From Amycolatopsis nigrescens CSC17Ta-90 (GTDB lineage Bacteria; Actinomycetota; Actinomycetes; Mycobacteriales; Pseudonocardiaceae), in contig NZ_ARVW01000001.1 of assembly GCF_000384315.1 (NCBI RefSeq), positions 5,890,157-5,954,156 on the forward strand: a stretch of 64,000 bases of DNA, given 5' to 3'. Made by a program: the position numbers and the translations under genes. The notes beneath the pieces are model-generated. The model saw only the letters and a list, made by a program, of their open reading frames with translations, was not told where the DNA came from and ran no database searches. Shown one piece after another: positions 8,232-17,704 of the stretch (within the stretch, counting starts at the first letter, position 1; each line of letters begins with the position of its first letter).

Positions 8232-8961
8232 GGGCTTGGTCGTCCTCGTCCTGGTGCGGCGCGCGGGCGGGCCGCACGATGGTGGTCAGGGTGTGTTCGA
8301 CGTGCTCGAGGTGCGCGGTCATCGCTTCGACGGCCGCTTCCCGCGAGCCCGACGCGATCGCGGCGACGATCCTGCGGTGCTCCTCGTTCGAGTTCTCCCT
8401 GCGGTCGCCGAGCTGGTTCAGGAAGGTGGACTGCCGGCCCAGCGCGTCCCGGATCTCCTCGATGAACTTGGCGAACACCGGGTTGCCCGAAGCCTGCGCG
8501 ATGGTGATGTGGAACAGCGTGTCCAGCGCGACCCACGCGGTGTTGTCCGACTCCGCGTCCATCTGGCGCACGAGATGGTCGAGCAGGTCGAGGTCGTCCG
8601 AGCTGCGGCGCGAAGCCGCGTACCCGGCCACCGGGATCTCCACGTGCCGCCGCACCTCGACCAGGTCGCGGGCGGAATACGGCCCGAAGACCGGGTTCTG
8701 CGCGGGACCGGTGGCGGTGACGAAGGTGCCCTTGCCGGTTTTGGAGGTGGTCAGGCCGAGCGCCTGCAGTGCGCGCAGGGCTTCGCGCACCACCGAGCGG
8801 CTGACCTCGAACTCCTTGGCGAGCGCGGCCTCCGCGGGCAGCTTCGAACCGACCTCGTACTCTCCCTGTTCGATGGCGCCGCGCAGATGGGTGAGAACGG
8901 CCTCCATGGCGCTCACCCGCCGGGGGATTTGTCCGGCTGTACGGCTGTCCGACAGGTTCAT
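8224..8961 (-). CDS. FadR-type GntR regulator of the asparagine operon
   Basis: A 245-residue GntR protein with an FCD ligand domain. The DNA-binding domain (about 18-85) has 'SKLPAEAALAKEFEVSRSVVREALRALQALGLTTSKTGKGTFV', matching the FadR-type winged helix. The effector domain contains 'ALDTLFHITIAQASGNPVFAKF' and 'EEHRRIVAAI', whose Asp and His residues usually bind a metal. It is first in a three-gene operon with the permease and asparaginase and probably senses an amino acid or dicarboxylate. Confidence 0.87.
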   Translation of the reverse strand: MNLSDSRTAGQIPRRVSAMEAVLTHLRGAIEQGEYEVGSKLPAEAALAKEFEVSRSVVREALRALQALGLTTSKTGKGTFVTATGPAQNPVFGPYSARDLVEVRRHVEIPVAGYAASRRSSDDLDLLDHLVRQMDAESDNTAWVALDTLFHITIAQASGNPVFAKFIEEIRDALGRQSTFLNQLGDRRENSNEEHRRIVAAIASGSREAAVEAMTAHLEHVEHTLTTIVRPARAPHQDEDDQARD

Positions 8962-9063
8962 GAACGCGCATCCTCAGCGGCCGCGCCGCACTTTGTCAAG
9001 CGGCCGCTTTTTCCGGTGGAGGAATCACCGGACCTTTCGAGCTGACCGCGCCCTCGGCGAAGC

Positions 9064-9114
9064 GGCCCAACGTGACGTTTGGCTCGCTCTATTGGCCAAA
9101 CGTCACGTTGGGCC
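9064..9114. terminator. long hairpin, family C (single copy)
   Basis: Perfect 20-base inverted repeat (arms 9064-9083 and 9095-9114, 11-base loop) with core AACGTGACGTT. It lies 20 bases past the stop of the SDR gene on the minus strand, the position expected of its terminator. Confidence 0.75.
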
Positions 9115-9134
9115 GGGGTACGCGTCGGGAAAGG

Positions 9135-9917
9135 TCAGACGGTCTTGAGCACGCCGCCGTCGACCAGGTAGTCGGTGCCGGTGATGTTGCCGGCCCGCGG
9201 CGACGCCAGGAAGGCGACCAGCGCCGCGGTCTCTGCCGGGTCGGTGAGCCTGCCGGTGGTGATACCCATCCGGTCGGGCAGCTCGGCCAGGAAGGTGGCG
9301 AGGTCGGTGCCGGCCTCCCTGGCCAGGTCGCCGCCCATGCCGTCGGGGTCCTCCCAGTTCCGCGTGCGGGTCGGCCCTGGGCTGACCGTGACCACCCGCA
9401 CCCCGTCCGGGCCGAGCTCCTCGGCCAGTGCCTTGCTCACGTTGTTGAGCGCCGCTTTCGCCGCGCCGTACTCGACCGGCGGATGCGCGAACCGCGCGCC
9501 GATCGAAGAGATGTTCACGATCACGCCGCGCCGCCGGATCAGGCTCGGCAGCGCGGCCCTGGTCACCCGCACGGCGCTGAACAGGTTGAGCTCGATGGTC
9601 CGCTGCCAGGCCGCGTCGTCGATGTCCGCGAACCGCTCCGAATGCGCGACCGACGACCGGACACCGCCGAGGTTGTTCACCAGGATGTCGATCTCGCCGA
9701 GCTCGGCGGTGGCCCGGCGGACGAGCTCGGTGCCGCCGTCCGGGGTGGACAGGTCCACGGCCACCGGAGTGATCGCTTCGCCGGACTCGGTCGGCGCGGT
9801 TCTCGCGGCGGCGACCACGCGCACACCTTCGGCGGCCAGCGCGCGGGAGATGGCGAGTCCGATGCCCTTGGTGCCGCCGGTGACGATCGCCGTCCGGCCC
9901 TCGAGTTCCAGATCCAT
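9135..9917 (-). CDS. SDR-family oxidoreductase
   Basis: A 260-residue classical short-chain dehydrogenase. It has the nucleotide-binding TGGTKGIG motif (residues 13-20), 'LVNNLGG' and the catalytic Ser in 'NISSIGA'. The YGAAK active-site Tyr/Lys pair and the C-terminal 'NITGTDYLVDGG' are also present. The start follows AAGGAAG. It lies downstream of a TetR gene on the same strand with a hairpin between them, so the pair is probably regulator and target. Substrate is unknown. Confidence 0.9.
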   Translation of the reverse strand: MDLELEGRTAIVTGGTKGIGLAISRALAAEGVRVVAAARTAPTESGEAITPVAVDLSTPDGGTELVRRATAELGEIDILVNNLGGVRSSVAHSERFADIDDAAWQRTIELNLFSAVRVTRAALPSLIRRRGVIVNISSIGARFAHPPVEYGAAKAALNNVSKALAEELGPDGVRVVTVSPGPTRTRNWEDPDGMGGDLAREAGTDLATFLAELPDRMGITTGRLTDPAETAALVAFLASPRAGNITGTDYLVDGGVLKTV

Positions 9918-9956
9918 GCCGCTTCCTTTCTTGACCTACAGTTACAAAATCAGGAT

Positions 9957-10009
9957 GCAGCGAAGGCCACCTTCACTGCGTTGGATGCAGCGAAGGTGGC
10001 CTTCGCTGC
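9957..10009. terminator. long hairpin, family B copy 1
   Basis: Arms 9957-9979 and 9987-10009 (23 bases, one mismatch) with a 7-base loop GTTGGAT. Core GAAGGCCACCTT. It begins 7 bases after the tetR stop (minus strand). Related copies are at 26523-26575 and 55226-55278. Confidence 0.8.
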
Positions 10010-10016
10010 GGGTGAG

Positions 10017-10595
10017 CTAGAGCGCGCGGAGTGCGGTGTCGGCGAGTCCGGCCAGGCGCCGAGGGTCTGGATCGCCCTTGGCCAGCACCCGGATGCCGTT
10101 GATCGTGGTGAGCAGGAACGCGGCCAGCGCCGCCGGGTCGCGGTCCCGGTCGATCTCCCCGGCCCGCACGCCCTCCTCGATGGTGCTGCGGAACGCCGCC
10201 TCCTGCCGGTCGAAGGTCCGCCGGACCAGATTGCCGACCGCCTCGTCCGAGCCGGCGAACTCGACCGCCGCGTTCGCCGCCATGCAGCCACGGCGTTCCC
10301 GGTCGCCGAGGGCCGCTTCGATCACCAGCTCCAGCGCCGCCCGCAGCCGGTCGCGGGCCGGGCCCGGCCCGTCCAGCACCTCGATCAGCCGGACCGTCTC
10401 GCGCTCGTAGTAGCGGCGCAGGGCCAGCTCGTAGAGCTCGTGCTTGCTGCCGAACGCGTGGTAGAGGCTGCCCCGGCCGATGCCAAGCGCGTCCACCAGC
10501 TGCTGCGGGGTGGTGTTCGCGTAGCCGTTCGTCCAGAACACCTCCATCGCGGTGTCGATCGCGGTGTCCGGATCGAAACTCTTCGTGCGGCCCAT
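10017..10595 (-). CDS. TetR-family regulator
   Basis: A 192-residue repressor-type protein. The N-terminal helix-turn-helix (about 8-52) reads 'FDPDTAIDTAMEVFWTNGYANTTPQQLVDALGIGRGSLYHAFGSK', matching the TetR subgroup that often controls SDR or efflux genes. The C-terminal region contains 'RRGCMAANAAVEFA', a cysteine-bearing motif seen in TetR_C_16-type proteins. It is probably transcribed from a leaderless promoter (see 10603-10632). The likely target is the SDR gene immediately downstream. Confidence 0.9.
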   Translation of the reverse strand: MGRTKSFDPDTAIDTAMEVFWTNGYANTTPQQLVDALGIGRGSLYHAFGSKHELYELALRRYYERETVRLIEVLDGPGPARDRLRAALELVIEAALGDRERRGCMAANAAVEFAGSDEAVGNLVRRTFDRQEAAFRSTIEEGVRAGEIDRDRDPAALAAFLLTTINGIRVLAKGDPDPRRLAGLADTALRAL

Positions 10596-10602
10596 GCCGT
10601 GA

Positions 10603-10632
10603 AGCCTAAACGGTATTGGAACCAGAGGTCAA
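10603..10632 (-). promoter_or_regulatory. putative leaderless promoter of tetR
   Basis: On the minus strand TTGACC (10627-10632) and TAGGCT (10603-10608) are 18 bases apart. The expected start of transcription falls about 7 bases further on, at the ATG of tetR (10595), so the message would have almost no leader. Confidence 0.45.
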
Positions 10633-10814
10633 ATATATGACGGCTCTACCACTCGGGTGAAGCCAGGCGTCCGGTCGCCGTACCCGCGGGCACCCGCATG
10701 TCGGTCCCGCCGGAGAGCGGGGACCAGGAGCAAAATCTGTCGTGCCCGCGGACTAGGGTGGTGTCCCCGGGCCGCGGGCGGAGCGGGTATGCCGATCAGG
10801 GGAGGTTTTCGCTG

Positions 10815-13800
10815 GTGTCGAAGGATTCTTTCGTCCATCTGCATGTGCACACCGAGTATTCGATGCTTGATGGTGCGGCGAAGATCGCTCCGTTGTTCGC
10901 GGAGGCGTCGCGGTTGGAGATGCCGGCGGTGGGCATGACCGATCACGGCAATATGTATGGGGCGGATGAGTTCTACCAGCAGGCGAAGAAGGCCGGGCTG
11001 AAGCCGATCATCGGGGTGGAGGCGTATGTCGCGCCGGAGAGCCGGTTTCACAAGAAGCCGGTGTTTTGGGGGCAGTCGAACCAGCGTGGTGCGGATGAGT
11101 TCGGTGAGGGCGGGGACGTTTCGGGTAGTGGTTCGTATACGCATATGACGATGTTGGCGGAGAACAGCACGGGTTTGCGTAATTTGTTCAAGCTGACGTC
11201 GTTGGCGAGTTTGCAGGGGTATTACCGCAAGCCGCGGATGGACCGTGAGTTGATCGCGGAGAATCATGAGGGGATCATCGCGACGACCGGGTGTCCGTCG
11301 GGTGAGGTGCAGACGCGGTTGCGGCTGGGGCAGAAGGCCGAGGCGTTGCAGGCGGCGTCCGATTACAAGGATATTTTCGGGGCGGACAATTTTTTTCTCG
11401 AGTTGATGGATCACGGGTTGCCGATTGAGCGGTCGGTGCGTGAGGGTTTGCTGGAGATCGGCGGTCAGCTGGGGTTGCGGCCGTTGGCGACGAATGATTC
11501 GCATTATGTGACGAAGGATCAGGCGGATACGCATTCGGCGTTGTTGTGCGTGCAGGCGGGGAAGACGCTGAATGATCCGAATCGGTTCAAGTTCGATGGT
11601 GATGGTTATTATCTGAAGTCGGCCGCGGAGATGCGGGAGTACTGGGACTCGGAGGTTCCGGGTGCGGCGGACGCGACTTTGCTGATCGCGGAGCGGGTCC
11701 AGTCCTACGAAGAGGTCTACTCCCACAAGGACCGGCTGCCGATCTTCGAGGTCCCGGAGGGCTACGACCAGGGCGCCTGGTTGCGCGAAGAGACCATGAA
11801 GGGCCTGAAGTGGCGTTTCCCGGACGGCGCCCCGGACGGTTACCTGGAGCGGATCGACCATGAGCTGGAAGTCATCGTCGGCAAGGGTTTCCCCGCCTAC
11901 TTCCTGATCGTTGCCGACCTCATCAACTACGCCCGCCGGGTCGGTATCCGGGTCGGGCCTGGCCGTGGTTCCGCCGCCGGCTCGCTGGTCGCCTACGTGC
12001 TCGGTATCACCAACCTGGACCCGATCCCGCAGAAGCTGCTGTTCGAGCGGTTCCTGAACCCCGAGCGCGCGTCGATGCCCGATATCGACATCGACTTCGA
12101 CGACCGCCGCCGCGGTGAGATGATCCGCTACGCCACGGACAAGTACGGCGCGGACAAGGTCGCGCAGGTGATCACCTTCGGCACCATTAAGACCAAGGCG
12201 GCGATCAAGGACTCCGCCCGGGTGCACTACGGCCAGCCCGGTTACGCGATCGCGGACAAGATCTCCAAGGCGCTGCCCCCGCCGATCATGGCGAAGGACA
12301 TCCCGCTTGCCGGCATCGTCGACCCGCAGCACGAGCGCTACGCCGAAGCCGCCGAGGTCCGCACCCTCGTGGAGAGCGACGGCGAGGTCAAGACGATCTT
12401 CGACACCGCCCGCGGCCTGGAGGGCCTGATCCGCAACGCCGGCGTGCACGCCTGCGCGGTCATCATGTCCAGCGAGCCGCTGACCGACGCGATCCCGCTG
12501 TGGCAGCGTGACGACGGCTCGATCATCACCGGCTGGGACTATCCGTCGTGCGAGGCCATCGGCCTGCTGAAGATGGACTTCCTCGGCCTGCGCAACCTCA
12601 CCGTCATCGGCGACGCGATCGACAACGTCAAGGCCAACCGCGGCACCGACATCGACCTGGACACCCTGGGTGCGGACGACCCGGAAACCTACAAGCTGCT
12701 CGCCCGCGGTGACACGCTCGGCGTGTTCCAGCTGGACGGCGGCCCGATGCGGGACCTGCTGCGCCGGATGCAGCCCACCAGGTTCGACGACATCGTCGCG
12801 GTCGGCGCGCTGTACCGCCCCGGCCCGATGGGCATGAACGCGCACAACGACTACGCCGACCGGAAGAACGGCAGGCAGAAGGTCAAGCCGATCCACCCGG
12901 AGCTGGAGGAGCCGCTCAAGGAGATCCTGGCCGACACGCACGGCCTGATCGTCTACCAAGAGCAGATCATGCACATCGGCCAGAAGGTGGCCGGGTACTC
13001 GATGGGCCGCGCGGACGTGCTCCGCCGGGCGATGGGCAAGAAGAAGAAGGAGGTCCTCGACAAGGAGTTCGAGGGCTTCCACGCCGGGATGAAGGCCAAC
13101 GGCTTCTCGGACCAGGCGATCCAGGCGCTGTGGGACACGATCCTCCCGTTCGCCGGGTACGCGTTCAACAAGAGCCACGCGGCCGCGTATGGCCTGATCT
13201 CCTACTGGACGGCGTACCTCAAGGCGAACTACACCGCGGAGTACATGGCGGCGTTGTTGACGTCGGTGGGGGATAACAAGGACAAGTCGGCGATTTATCT
13301 GTCGGAGTGTCGTCGGTTGGGGATTCGGGTGTTGCCGCCGGATGTGAACGAGTCGGCGTTGAGGTTCGCGGCGGTGGGGGATGACATCCGGTTCGGGATG
13401 GGTGCGGTTCGCAACGTGGGGGCGAACGTGGTGGAGTCGGTGATCAAGACCCGGCAGGAGAAGGGGAAGTATTCCACGTTCACCGATTTTCTGGACAAGT
13501 CGGAGTTGGTGGCGTGCAACAAGCGGGTTATCGAGTCGTTGATCAAGGCGGGTGGGTTCGACTCGCTGGGCAATACCCGGTTGTCGATGGTGCAGGTGCA
13601 CGAGGACGCGGTCGAGGCCGTGGTGCCGCTCAAGCGGCAGCAGGCGATGGGCCAGTTCGACCTGTTTAGCCCGGGTGCGGGTGTCCCGCTGGGGTCGAGT
13701 GGGGATGATGCGGAGGTGTCTGCGTCGTCGCCGTTGGCGCATCTGAAGTTCGGTGAGGAGGAGTATCCGCGTAAGCAGTTGTTGGCTTATGAGCGGGAGA

Positions 13801-14402
13801 TGCTGGGGTTGTATGTGTCGGCGCATCCGCTGGATGGTGCGGAGCGGATTTTGCGCAAGCATGCGAAGAAGCCGATCGCGGCGATTTTGGCTGATCCGCC
13901 GAAGGAGGGTGAGCTGATCGTGTCGGGGTTGATCACCTCGTTGGATCGGCGGGTGAACAAGAAGGGGGAGCCGTGGGCGATCTGCACGGTGGAGGACATG
14001 GATGCGGCGATCGAGGTGTTGTTCTTCCCGAAGGCGTATGTGATGTTCTCGGCGGATTTGATCGAGGACAACGCGGTGGTGGTCAAGGGCCGGGTGAACT
14101 GGCGTGAGGACAAGATGTCGGTGTTCGGTGGCGGGTTGATCCCGCTGGACCTCTCCGACGCCGCGATCGGTGAGGAAGAGCCGCCGCTGGTGCTGCTGGC
14201 CGCCGCGGAGAAGATCGACCAGTCCGTGGTCAGCGAGCTCAAGCAGACCCTGCTCGCACACAAAGGCGACACCCCGGTGCACCTCAAGCTGGTCGGCAAG
14301 CAGCGGCAGACGGTGTTCGCGCTCTACGACTATCCGGTGAAGGTCAGCTCGATGCTGATCGGTGAGCTCAAGGGAATTCCCGGTATCGCGGCCAGTACCT
14401 GA
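10815..14402 (+). CDS. dnaE: DNA polymerase III alpha subunit
   Basis: A 1195-residue replicative polymerase, close to mycobacterial DnaE1 in length. The PHP domain begins at once ([18 protein letters not shown], '[14 protein letters not shown]'). The palm has PDIDIDFDD near residue 422, and '[18 protein letters not shown]' and '[12 protein letters not shown]' precede or follow it. Thumb/fingers ('[16 protein letters not shown]', '[20 protein letters not shown]'), a helix-hairpin-helix and a C-terminal OB-fold complete it. The GTG start was chosen because GGGGAGG lies 10 bases upstream and homology begins exactly there. Codon style alternates: 10815-11690, 13250-13590 and 13680-14140 use many T- or G-ending codons, the rest is C-rich. 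Confidence 0.97.
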   Translation: MSKDSFVHLHVHTEYSMLDGAAKIAPLFAEASRLEMPAVGMTDHGNMYGADEFYQQAKKAGLKPIIGVEAYVAPESRFHKKPVFWGQSNQRGADEFGEGGDVSGSGSYTHMTMLAENSTGLRNLFKLTSLASLQGYYRKPRMDRELIAENHEGIIATTGCPSGEVQTRLRLGQKAEALQAASDYKDIFGADNFFLELMDHGLPIERSVREGLLEIGGQLGLRPLATNDSHYVTKDQADTHSALLCVQAGKTLNDPNRFKFDGDGYYLKSAAEMREYWDSEVPGAADATLLIAERVQSYEEVYSHKDRLPIFEVPEGYDQGAWLREETMKGLKWRFPDGAPDGYLERIDHELEVIVGKGFPAYFLIVADLINYARRVGIRVGPGRGSAAGSLVAYVLGITNLDPIPQKLLFERFLNPERASMPDIDIDFDDRRRGEMIRYATDKYGADKVAQVITFGTIKTKAAIKDSARVHYGQPGYAIADKISKALPPPIMAKDIPLAGIVDPQHERYAEAAEVRTLVESDGEVKTIFDTARGLEGLIRNAGVHACAVIMSSEPLTDAIPLWQRDDGSIITGWDYPSCEAIGLLKMDFLGLRNLTVIGDAIDNVKANRGTDIDLDTLGADDPETYKLLARGDTLGVFQLDGGPMRDLLRRMQPTRFDDIVAVGALYRPGPMGMNAHNDYADRKNGRQKVKPIHPELEEPLKEILADTHGLIVYQEQIMHIGQKVAGYSMGRADVLRRAMGKKKKEVLDKEFEGFHAGMKANGFSDQAIQALWDTILPFAGYAFNKSHAAAYGLISYWTAYLKANYTAEYMAALLTSVGDNKDKSAIYLSECRRLGIRVLPPDVNESALRFAAVGDDIRFGMGAVRNVGANVVESVIKTRQEKGKYSTFTDFLDKSELVACNKRVIESLIKAGGFDSLGNTRLSMVQVHEDAVEAVVPLKRQQAMGQFDLFSPGAGVPLGSSGDDAEVSASSPLAHLKFGEEEYPRKQLLAYEREMLGLYVSAHPLDGAERILRKHAKKPIAAILADPPKEGELIVSGLITSLDRRVNKKGEPWAICTVEDMDAAIEVLFFPKAYVMFSADLIEDNAVVVKGRVNWREDKMSVFGGGLIPLDLSDAAIGEEEPPLVLLAAAEKIDQSVVSELKQTLLAHKGDTPVHLKLVGKQRQTVFALYDYPVKVSSMLIGELKGIPGIAAST

Positions 14403-14456
14403 CGCCGATCCCGCTCCTGGGTAGCCCGTGGGCGCTGATCAGGTAACGATGGAGGG

Positions 14457-15977
14457 GTGACCGCTAGCCAGGAGACCACCGAGAGCCAGGAGTACCACCC
14501 GGATCCGCAGCGCTGGCGGGCACTCGCGGTGACCCTGACCGCCGGGTTCATGAGCCTGCTCGACGTGAGCATCGTGAACGTGGCGCTGCCGTCGATCCAG
14601 CGAGGGATCGGGGTGGGGCCGGACGGGATCCAGTGGATCGTCTCCGGTTACGCGCTCACCTTCGGCTTGATGCTGGTCTCCGGTGGCCGCCTCGGTGACG
14701 CGCTGGGCCGGCGCCGGATGTTCCTGATCGCGCTGGCCGGGTTCGTGCTCACCAGCGCACTGGCCGGTGCGGCGCCCAGCGCGGAGCTGATGATCGCCGC
14801 CAGGCTGTTGCAGGGCGCCACCGCCGGCCTGCTCACCCCGCAGAACACCGGCCTGATCCAGGACCTCTTCCGTGACACCGAGCGGAGCAGGGCCTACGGC
14901 ATGTTCGGCGCGGTGGTCAGCATCTCCACCGCGATCGGGCCGGTGCTCGGCGGCGGGATCCTGGCCGTGTTCGGTGAGCAGGACGGCTGGCGCTGGGTGT
15001 TCTTCGTGAACGTGCCGATCGGCGTGCTCGCACTGGTGCTGGCCGCCAAGCTGCTGCCCAAGGCGCCGCCCCGGTCCACCCCGCTGCGCTCGGAGATCGA
15101 CTTCCTCGGGGTGCTGCTGCTCGGGCTGGCGGTGCTGGCCGTGCTGCTGCCGCTGGTGCAGTCCGCGCAGGGCGGCCTGCGCACCCTGTGGTGGCTGTTC
15201 CCGCTGGCCTTCGTGCTGGGCGCGGTGTTCGTGCGCTGGGAACGCCGGATGGTGCGGCGGGGACGGTCGCCGCTGCTGGACGTCCGGTTGTTCACCGGTA
15301 CCCCCGGCTATGCGTTCGGGGCCGCGCTGGGCGCGATCTACTTCTGCGGGTTCGCCGGGATCTGGCTGGTCTTCGCGATGTTCTTCCAGCAGGGCCTCGG
15401 CTACAGCCCGCTGCAGTCCGGGCTGGCGGTCACCCCGTTCGCGCTCGGGTCGGCGGTTGCCGCCACGGTGTCCGGGCGGCTGATCGAGAGCTGGGGCCGC
15501 CGACTGACCGTGGTCGGGCTGAGCATGGTCGGGCTCGGATTGGTGGCGGTCGCGATCGTGGTCGCGCTGGTGCCCGCACACGACGCCGGGTTCGCCATCG
15601 CGTTGCCGCTGCTGTTCGCCGGGATCGGCGGCGGCATGGTGATCTCCCCGAACACCACGCTCACCCTGGAGTGCGTGCCGAGCGACATGGCGGGGGTGGC
15701 TGCCGGCGCCCTGCAGACCGGGCAGCGGATCGGCACCGCGCTCGGGGCCGCGGTGCTGGCCTCGGTCTTCCACGGGGTGGTCTCGACCACCGGTGGAGAC
15801 TTTCCTCGGGCACTGGCGGTGGCGATGTACTGCTCGACGGCCTTCGTGGCGGTGGCGCTCGTGCTGGCCGTGGTGGAGCTGAACGGGCGCCGGCGGCGAT
15901 CTTCGGCCCGCCTGTCCAAGGCCGAGCGGGAGGCGCGGGCCGAGGAGGCAGCGTCGGCGGATATCCAACGGACCTGA
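14457..15977 (+). CDS. MFS drug-efflux transporter (DHA2/EmrB-QacA type)
   Basis: A 506-residue, 14-helix-type proton antiporter. Helix 1 has 'FMSLLDVSIVNVALPSI' (the D-x-x-I-V-N-x-A-L-P signature). Next come the cytoplasmic 'GGRLGDALGRRR' loop (motif A) and 'AVVSISTAIGPVLGG' (motif C of exporters). Exports hydrophobic compounds across the plasma membrane; substrate unknown. The GTG start sits almost on top of GGAGG, too close for normal ribosome binding, and an AACGAT box lies just upstream, so a leaderless transcript is possible. Confidence 0.9.
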   Translation: MTASQETTESQEYHPDPQRWRALAVTLTAGFMSLLDVSIVNVALPSIQRGIGVGPDGIQWIVSGYALTFGLMLVSGGRLGDALGRRRMFLIALAGFVLTSALAGAAPSAELMIAARLLQGATAGLLTPQNTGLIQDLFRDTERSRAYGMFGAVVSISTAIGPVLGGGILAVFGEQDGWRWVFFVNVPIGVLALVLAAKLLPKAPPRSTPLRSEIDFLGVLLLGLAVLAVLLPLVQSAQGGLRTLWWLFPLAFVLGAVFVRWERRMVRRGRSPLLDVRLFTGTPGYAFGAALGAIYFCGFAGIWLVFAMFFQQGLGYSPLQSGLAVTPFALGSAVAATVSGRLIESWGRRLTVVGLSMVGLGLVAVAIVVALVPAHDAGFAIALPLLFAGIGGGMVISPNTTLTLECVPSDMAGVAAGALQTGQRIGTALGAAVLASVFHGVVSTTGGDFPRALAVAMYCSTAFVAVALVLAVVELNGRRRRSSARLSKAEREARAEEAASADIQRT

Positions 15978-16309
15978 AATACTCACGCGTAAGGTAGTGG
16001 ATTGTCGCGTGGTGTAGTTGTTGCTACTCCATCTGGGTGATAGGCGACTAAAGGTGCTGGTGCTACTCAGAGCGACCAGGTACACCTTGTTTAGCCTTCG
16101 TTACAGGTAATTGGCTACCTACAGTGGCAATCCCGCCTGACGGGTCCGGGGATGGGATCCAGGGCGGGATCACCGTGAGTATGTGAAACGTACGCGTATC
16201 AGATACAGGCGGTGACCTCTCAGGGTCACGTCGTCGACGTCCGCGGGGGATCGTGCGGCGACGGAATGAGAGCGGCCGGGACTGTCCGGGTGGCGGACCG
16301 AAGGCGGTA
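15978..16309. other. gene-free stretch with regulatory-looking repeats
   Basis: No convincing gene was found between the MFS stop and the ltrA start. The first 200 bases are less GC-rich than their surroundings. TGCTACTC occurs twice, at 16022-16029 and 16061-16068, 39 bases apart. GTATC-A-GATAC is an 11-base palindrome at 16196-16206, and GTGACC/GGTCAC form an inverted repeat at 16212-16229. These could be regulatory sites or the remains of a lost gene. Confidence 0.4.
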
Positions 16310-16352
16310 GCGCGGGTGGGCCCGGGTGAGGGGGAACCGGGCCCACCCGCGC
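16310..16352. terminator. strong GC-rich hairpin
   Basis: Perfect 16-base stem (arms 16310-16325 and 16337-16352, 11-base loop) centred on GGTGGGCCCGG. No T tract follows on either strand. It differs in sequence from the hairpin families seen elsewhere. A terminator-like or transcript-end structure ahead of ltrA. Confidence 0.65.
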
Positions 16353-16485
16353 AGTACTCCTCCGGCGCGGTCGCGCCACTCGAGTCCACTGTGGAACAGC
16401 TTGGGTGAGCCGGTGGCGTGCCCGCTCGCCGTCGCGGGCCTGTCGTGTTGAGATGGCCGGGTCGCCGAGTCGAAGGGGAGGCCCG

Positions 16486-17667
16486 ATGCCCCAGGAGTCC
16501 GTCCGCCCGCACCACCGCGTCCGGGTCTGGTACCGGCCCATGGTCGCCCGCGGGGACGAGGAGCATCGCGCGGCGACCACCCTGGAGCTGCTGTTCGACC
16601 TCTGCTTCGTGGTGGCGGTCGGCCAGGCGGCGGCCGGGCTGCACCACGCCTTCGCGGAGAACCACGCGGTCTCCGGCGTGGTCGGTTTCCTGATGGTCTT
16701 CTTCGCCATCTGGTGGGCCTGGCTGCAGTTCAGCTGGTTCGCCACCAGCTACGACACCGACGACGTGCCGTACCGGCTGGCCGTGCTGGTGCAGATCGCC
16801 GGCGGGCTGGTGATCGCGGCCGGGGTGAGCAGCGCCTACGAGAAGGACTTCACCATCCTGGTCATCGGCTACGTGCTGATGCGCCTCGCCGGGGTCAACC
16901 AGTGGCTGCGGGCCGCGCGGGCCGACCGCGAGCGGCGGCCGACCGCCCTGCGCTACGCGGCGAGCATCACCTTCGTCCAGCTCTGCTGGATCGGCTGGCT
17001 GTTCTTCCCCGATTCCTTGCAGATCCCGGGTTTCCTGCTGTTCCTGGTGCTGGAGCTGGCCGGCCCGATCTGGGCCGAGCGCGCGGCGGGCACCACCTGG
17101 AACCGGCACCACATCGCCGAGCGGTACGGGCTGTTCACCATCATCGTGCTCGGTGAGACGGTGATCGGTGCCACCGCCGCGGTGCGCGAGGGACTCGACG
17201 AAGGCCACAATGTCGGCGGGCTGATCTCGCTGGCTGCCGCCGGCCTCGTCATCGTGTTCTCCCTGTGGTGGCTGTACTTCGACCAGCCCGCGCACCACCG
17301 CCTGACGTCCCTGCGCTCGGCGGTGACCTGGGGCTACGGGCACTACTTCATCTTCGCCTCGGCAGCCGCGGTCGGTGCCGGGATGGAGATCGCCGTCGGC
17401 TTCGACTCCCATACCGAGCACACCGCACCGCTGGCCGCCGCGCTGGCGATCACCGTGCCGGTCGCGATCTACCTGCTGTCGGTCTGGCTGCTGCACATCG
17501 GCCCCGGCAACGAGTGCCGCCCGATCGCGATCGGCTTCCCTGCCGCCGCGGTGCTGGTGCTGGCTTCCACCTTCTCCCCGGCCCCGGTGCACTTCACCGC
17601 GGTCATCGCGGCCGCACTGGTGGCCACCACCGTGATCGCCACCAAGGGCCACCCCGTCGAGCCGTGA
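16486..17667 (+). CDS. ltrA: low-temperature-requirement protein A (LtrA) family
   Basis: About 393 residues with roughly 10-11 membrane helices. The N-terminal 'EEHRAATTLELLFDLCFVVAVGQAAAGLHH' and the internal 'AERYGLFTIIVLGETVIGATAAV' are the two most characteristic LtrA blocks. The family is named from a Listeria low-temperature mutant; the biochemical role is unknown. ATG 16486 follows GGGGAGG; an upstream in-frame ATG at 16405 lacks a ribosome site. Confidence 0.85.
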   Translation: MPQESVRPHHRVRVWYRPMVARGDEEHRAATTLELLFDLCFVVAVGQAAAGLHHAFAENHAVSGVVGFLMVFFAIWWAWLQFSWFATSYDTDDVPYRLAVLVQIAGGLVIAAGVSSAYEKDFTILVIGYVLMRLAGVNQWLRAARADRERRPTALRYAASITFVQLCWIGWLFFPDSLQIPGFLLFLVLELAGPIWAERAAGTTWNRHHIAERYGLFTIIVLGETVIGATAAVREGLDEGHNVGGLISLAAAGLVIVFSLWWLYFDQPAHHRLTSLRSAVTWGYGHYFIFASAAAVGAGMEIAVGFDSHTEHTAPLAAALAITVPVAIYLLSVWLLHIGPGNECRPIAIGFPAAAVLVLASTFSPAPVHFTAVIAAALVATTVIATKGHPVEP

Positions 17668-17670
17668 CCT

Positions 17671-17704
17671 CTGGTTACTTGAGGGCGCTGGTTACTTGAG
17701 GGCG
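17671..17704. repeat. 17-bp tandem duplication at the ldt 3' end
   Basis: The unit CTGGTTACTTGAGGGCG occurs twice in a row (17671-17687, 17688-17704). Read on the minus strand each copy carries the last codons and the TAA stop of the L,D-transpeptidase gene, so the end of that gene has been duplicated into the gap before the convergent ltrA stop. Confidence 0.85.

Noticed and set aside
10629..14282. A 1217-codon open frame opposite dnaE
   Set aside because: It is the antisense shadow of a high-GC gene; its translation is Arg/His/Leu-rich low-complexity sequence with no domain, whereas dnaE is unmistakable.
15978..16200. DtxR/IdeR iron box in the gap before ltrA
   Set aside because: A TTTAGCCT-like stretch is present but the opposite half-site is too poor to support a binding site.
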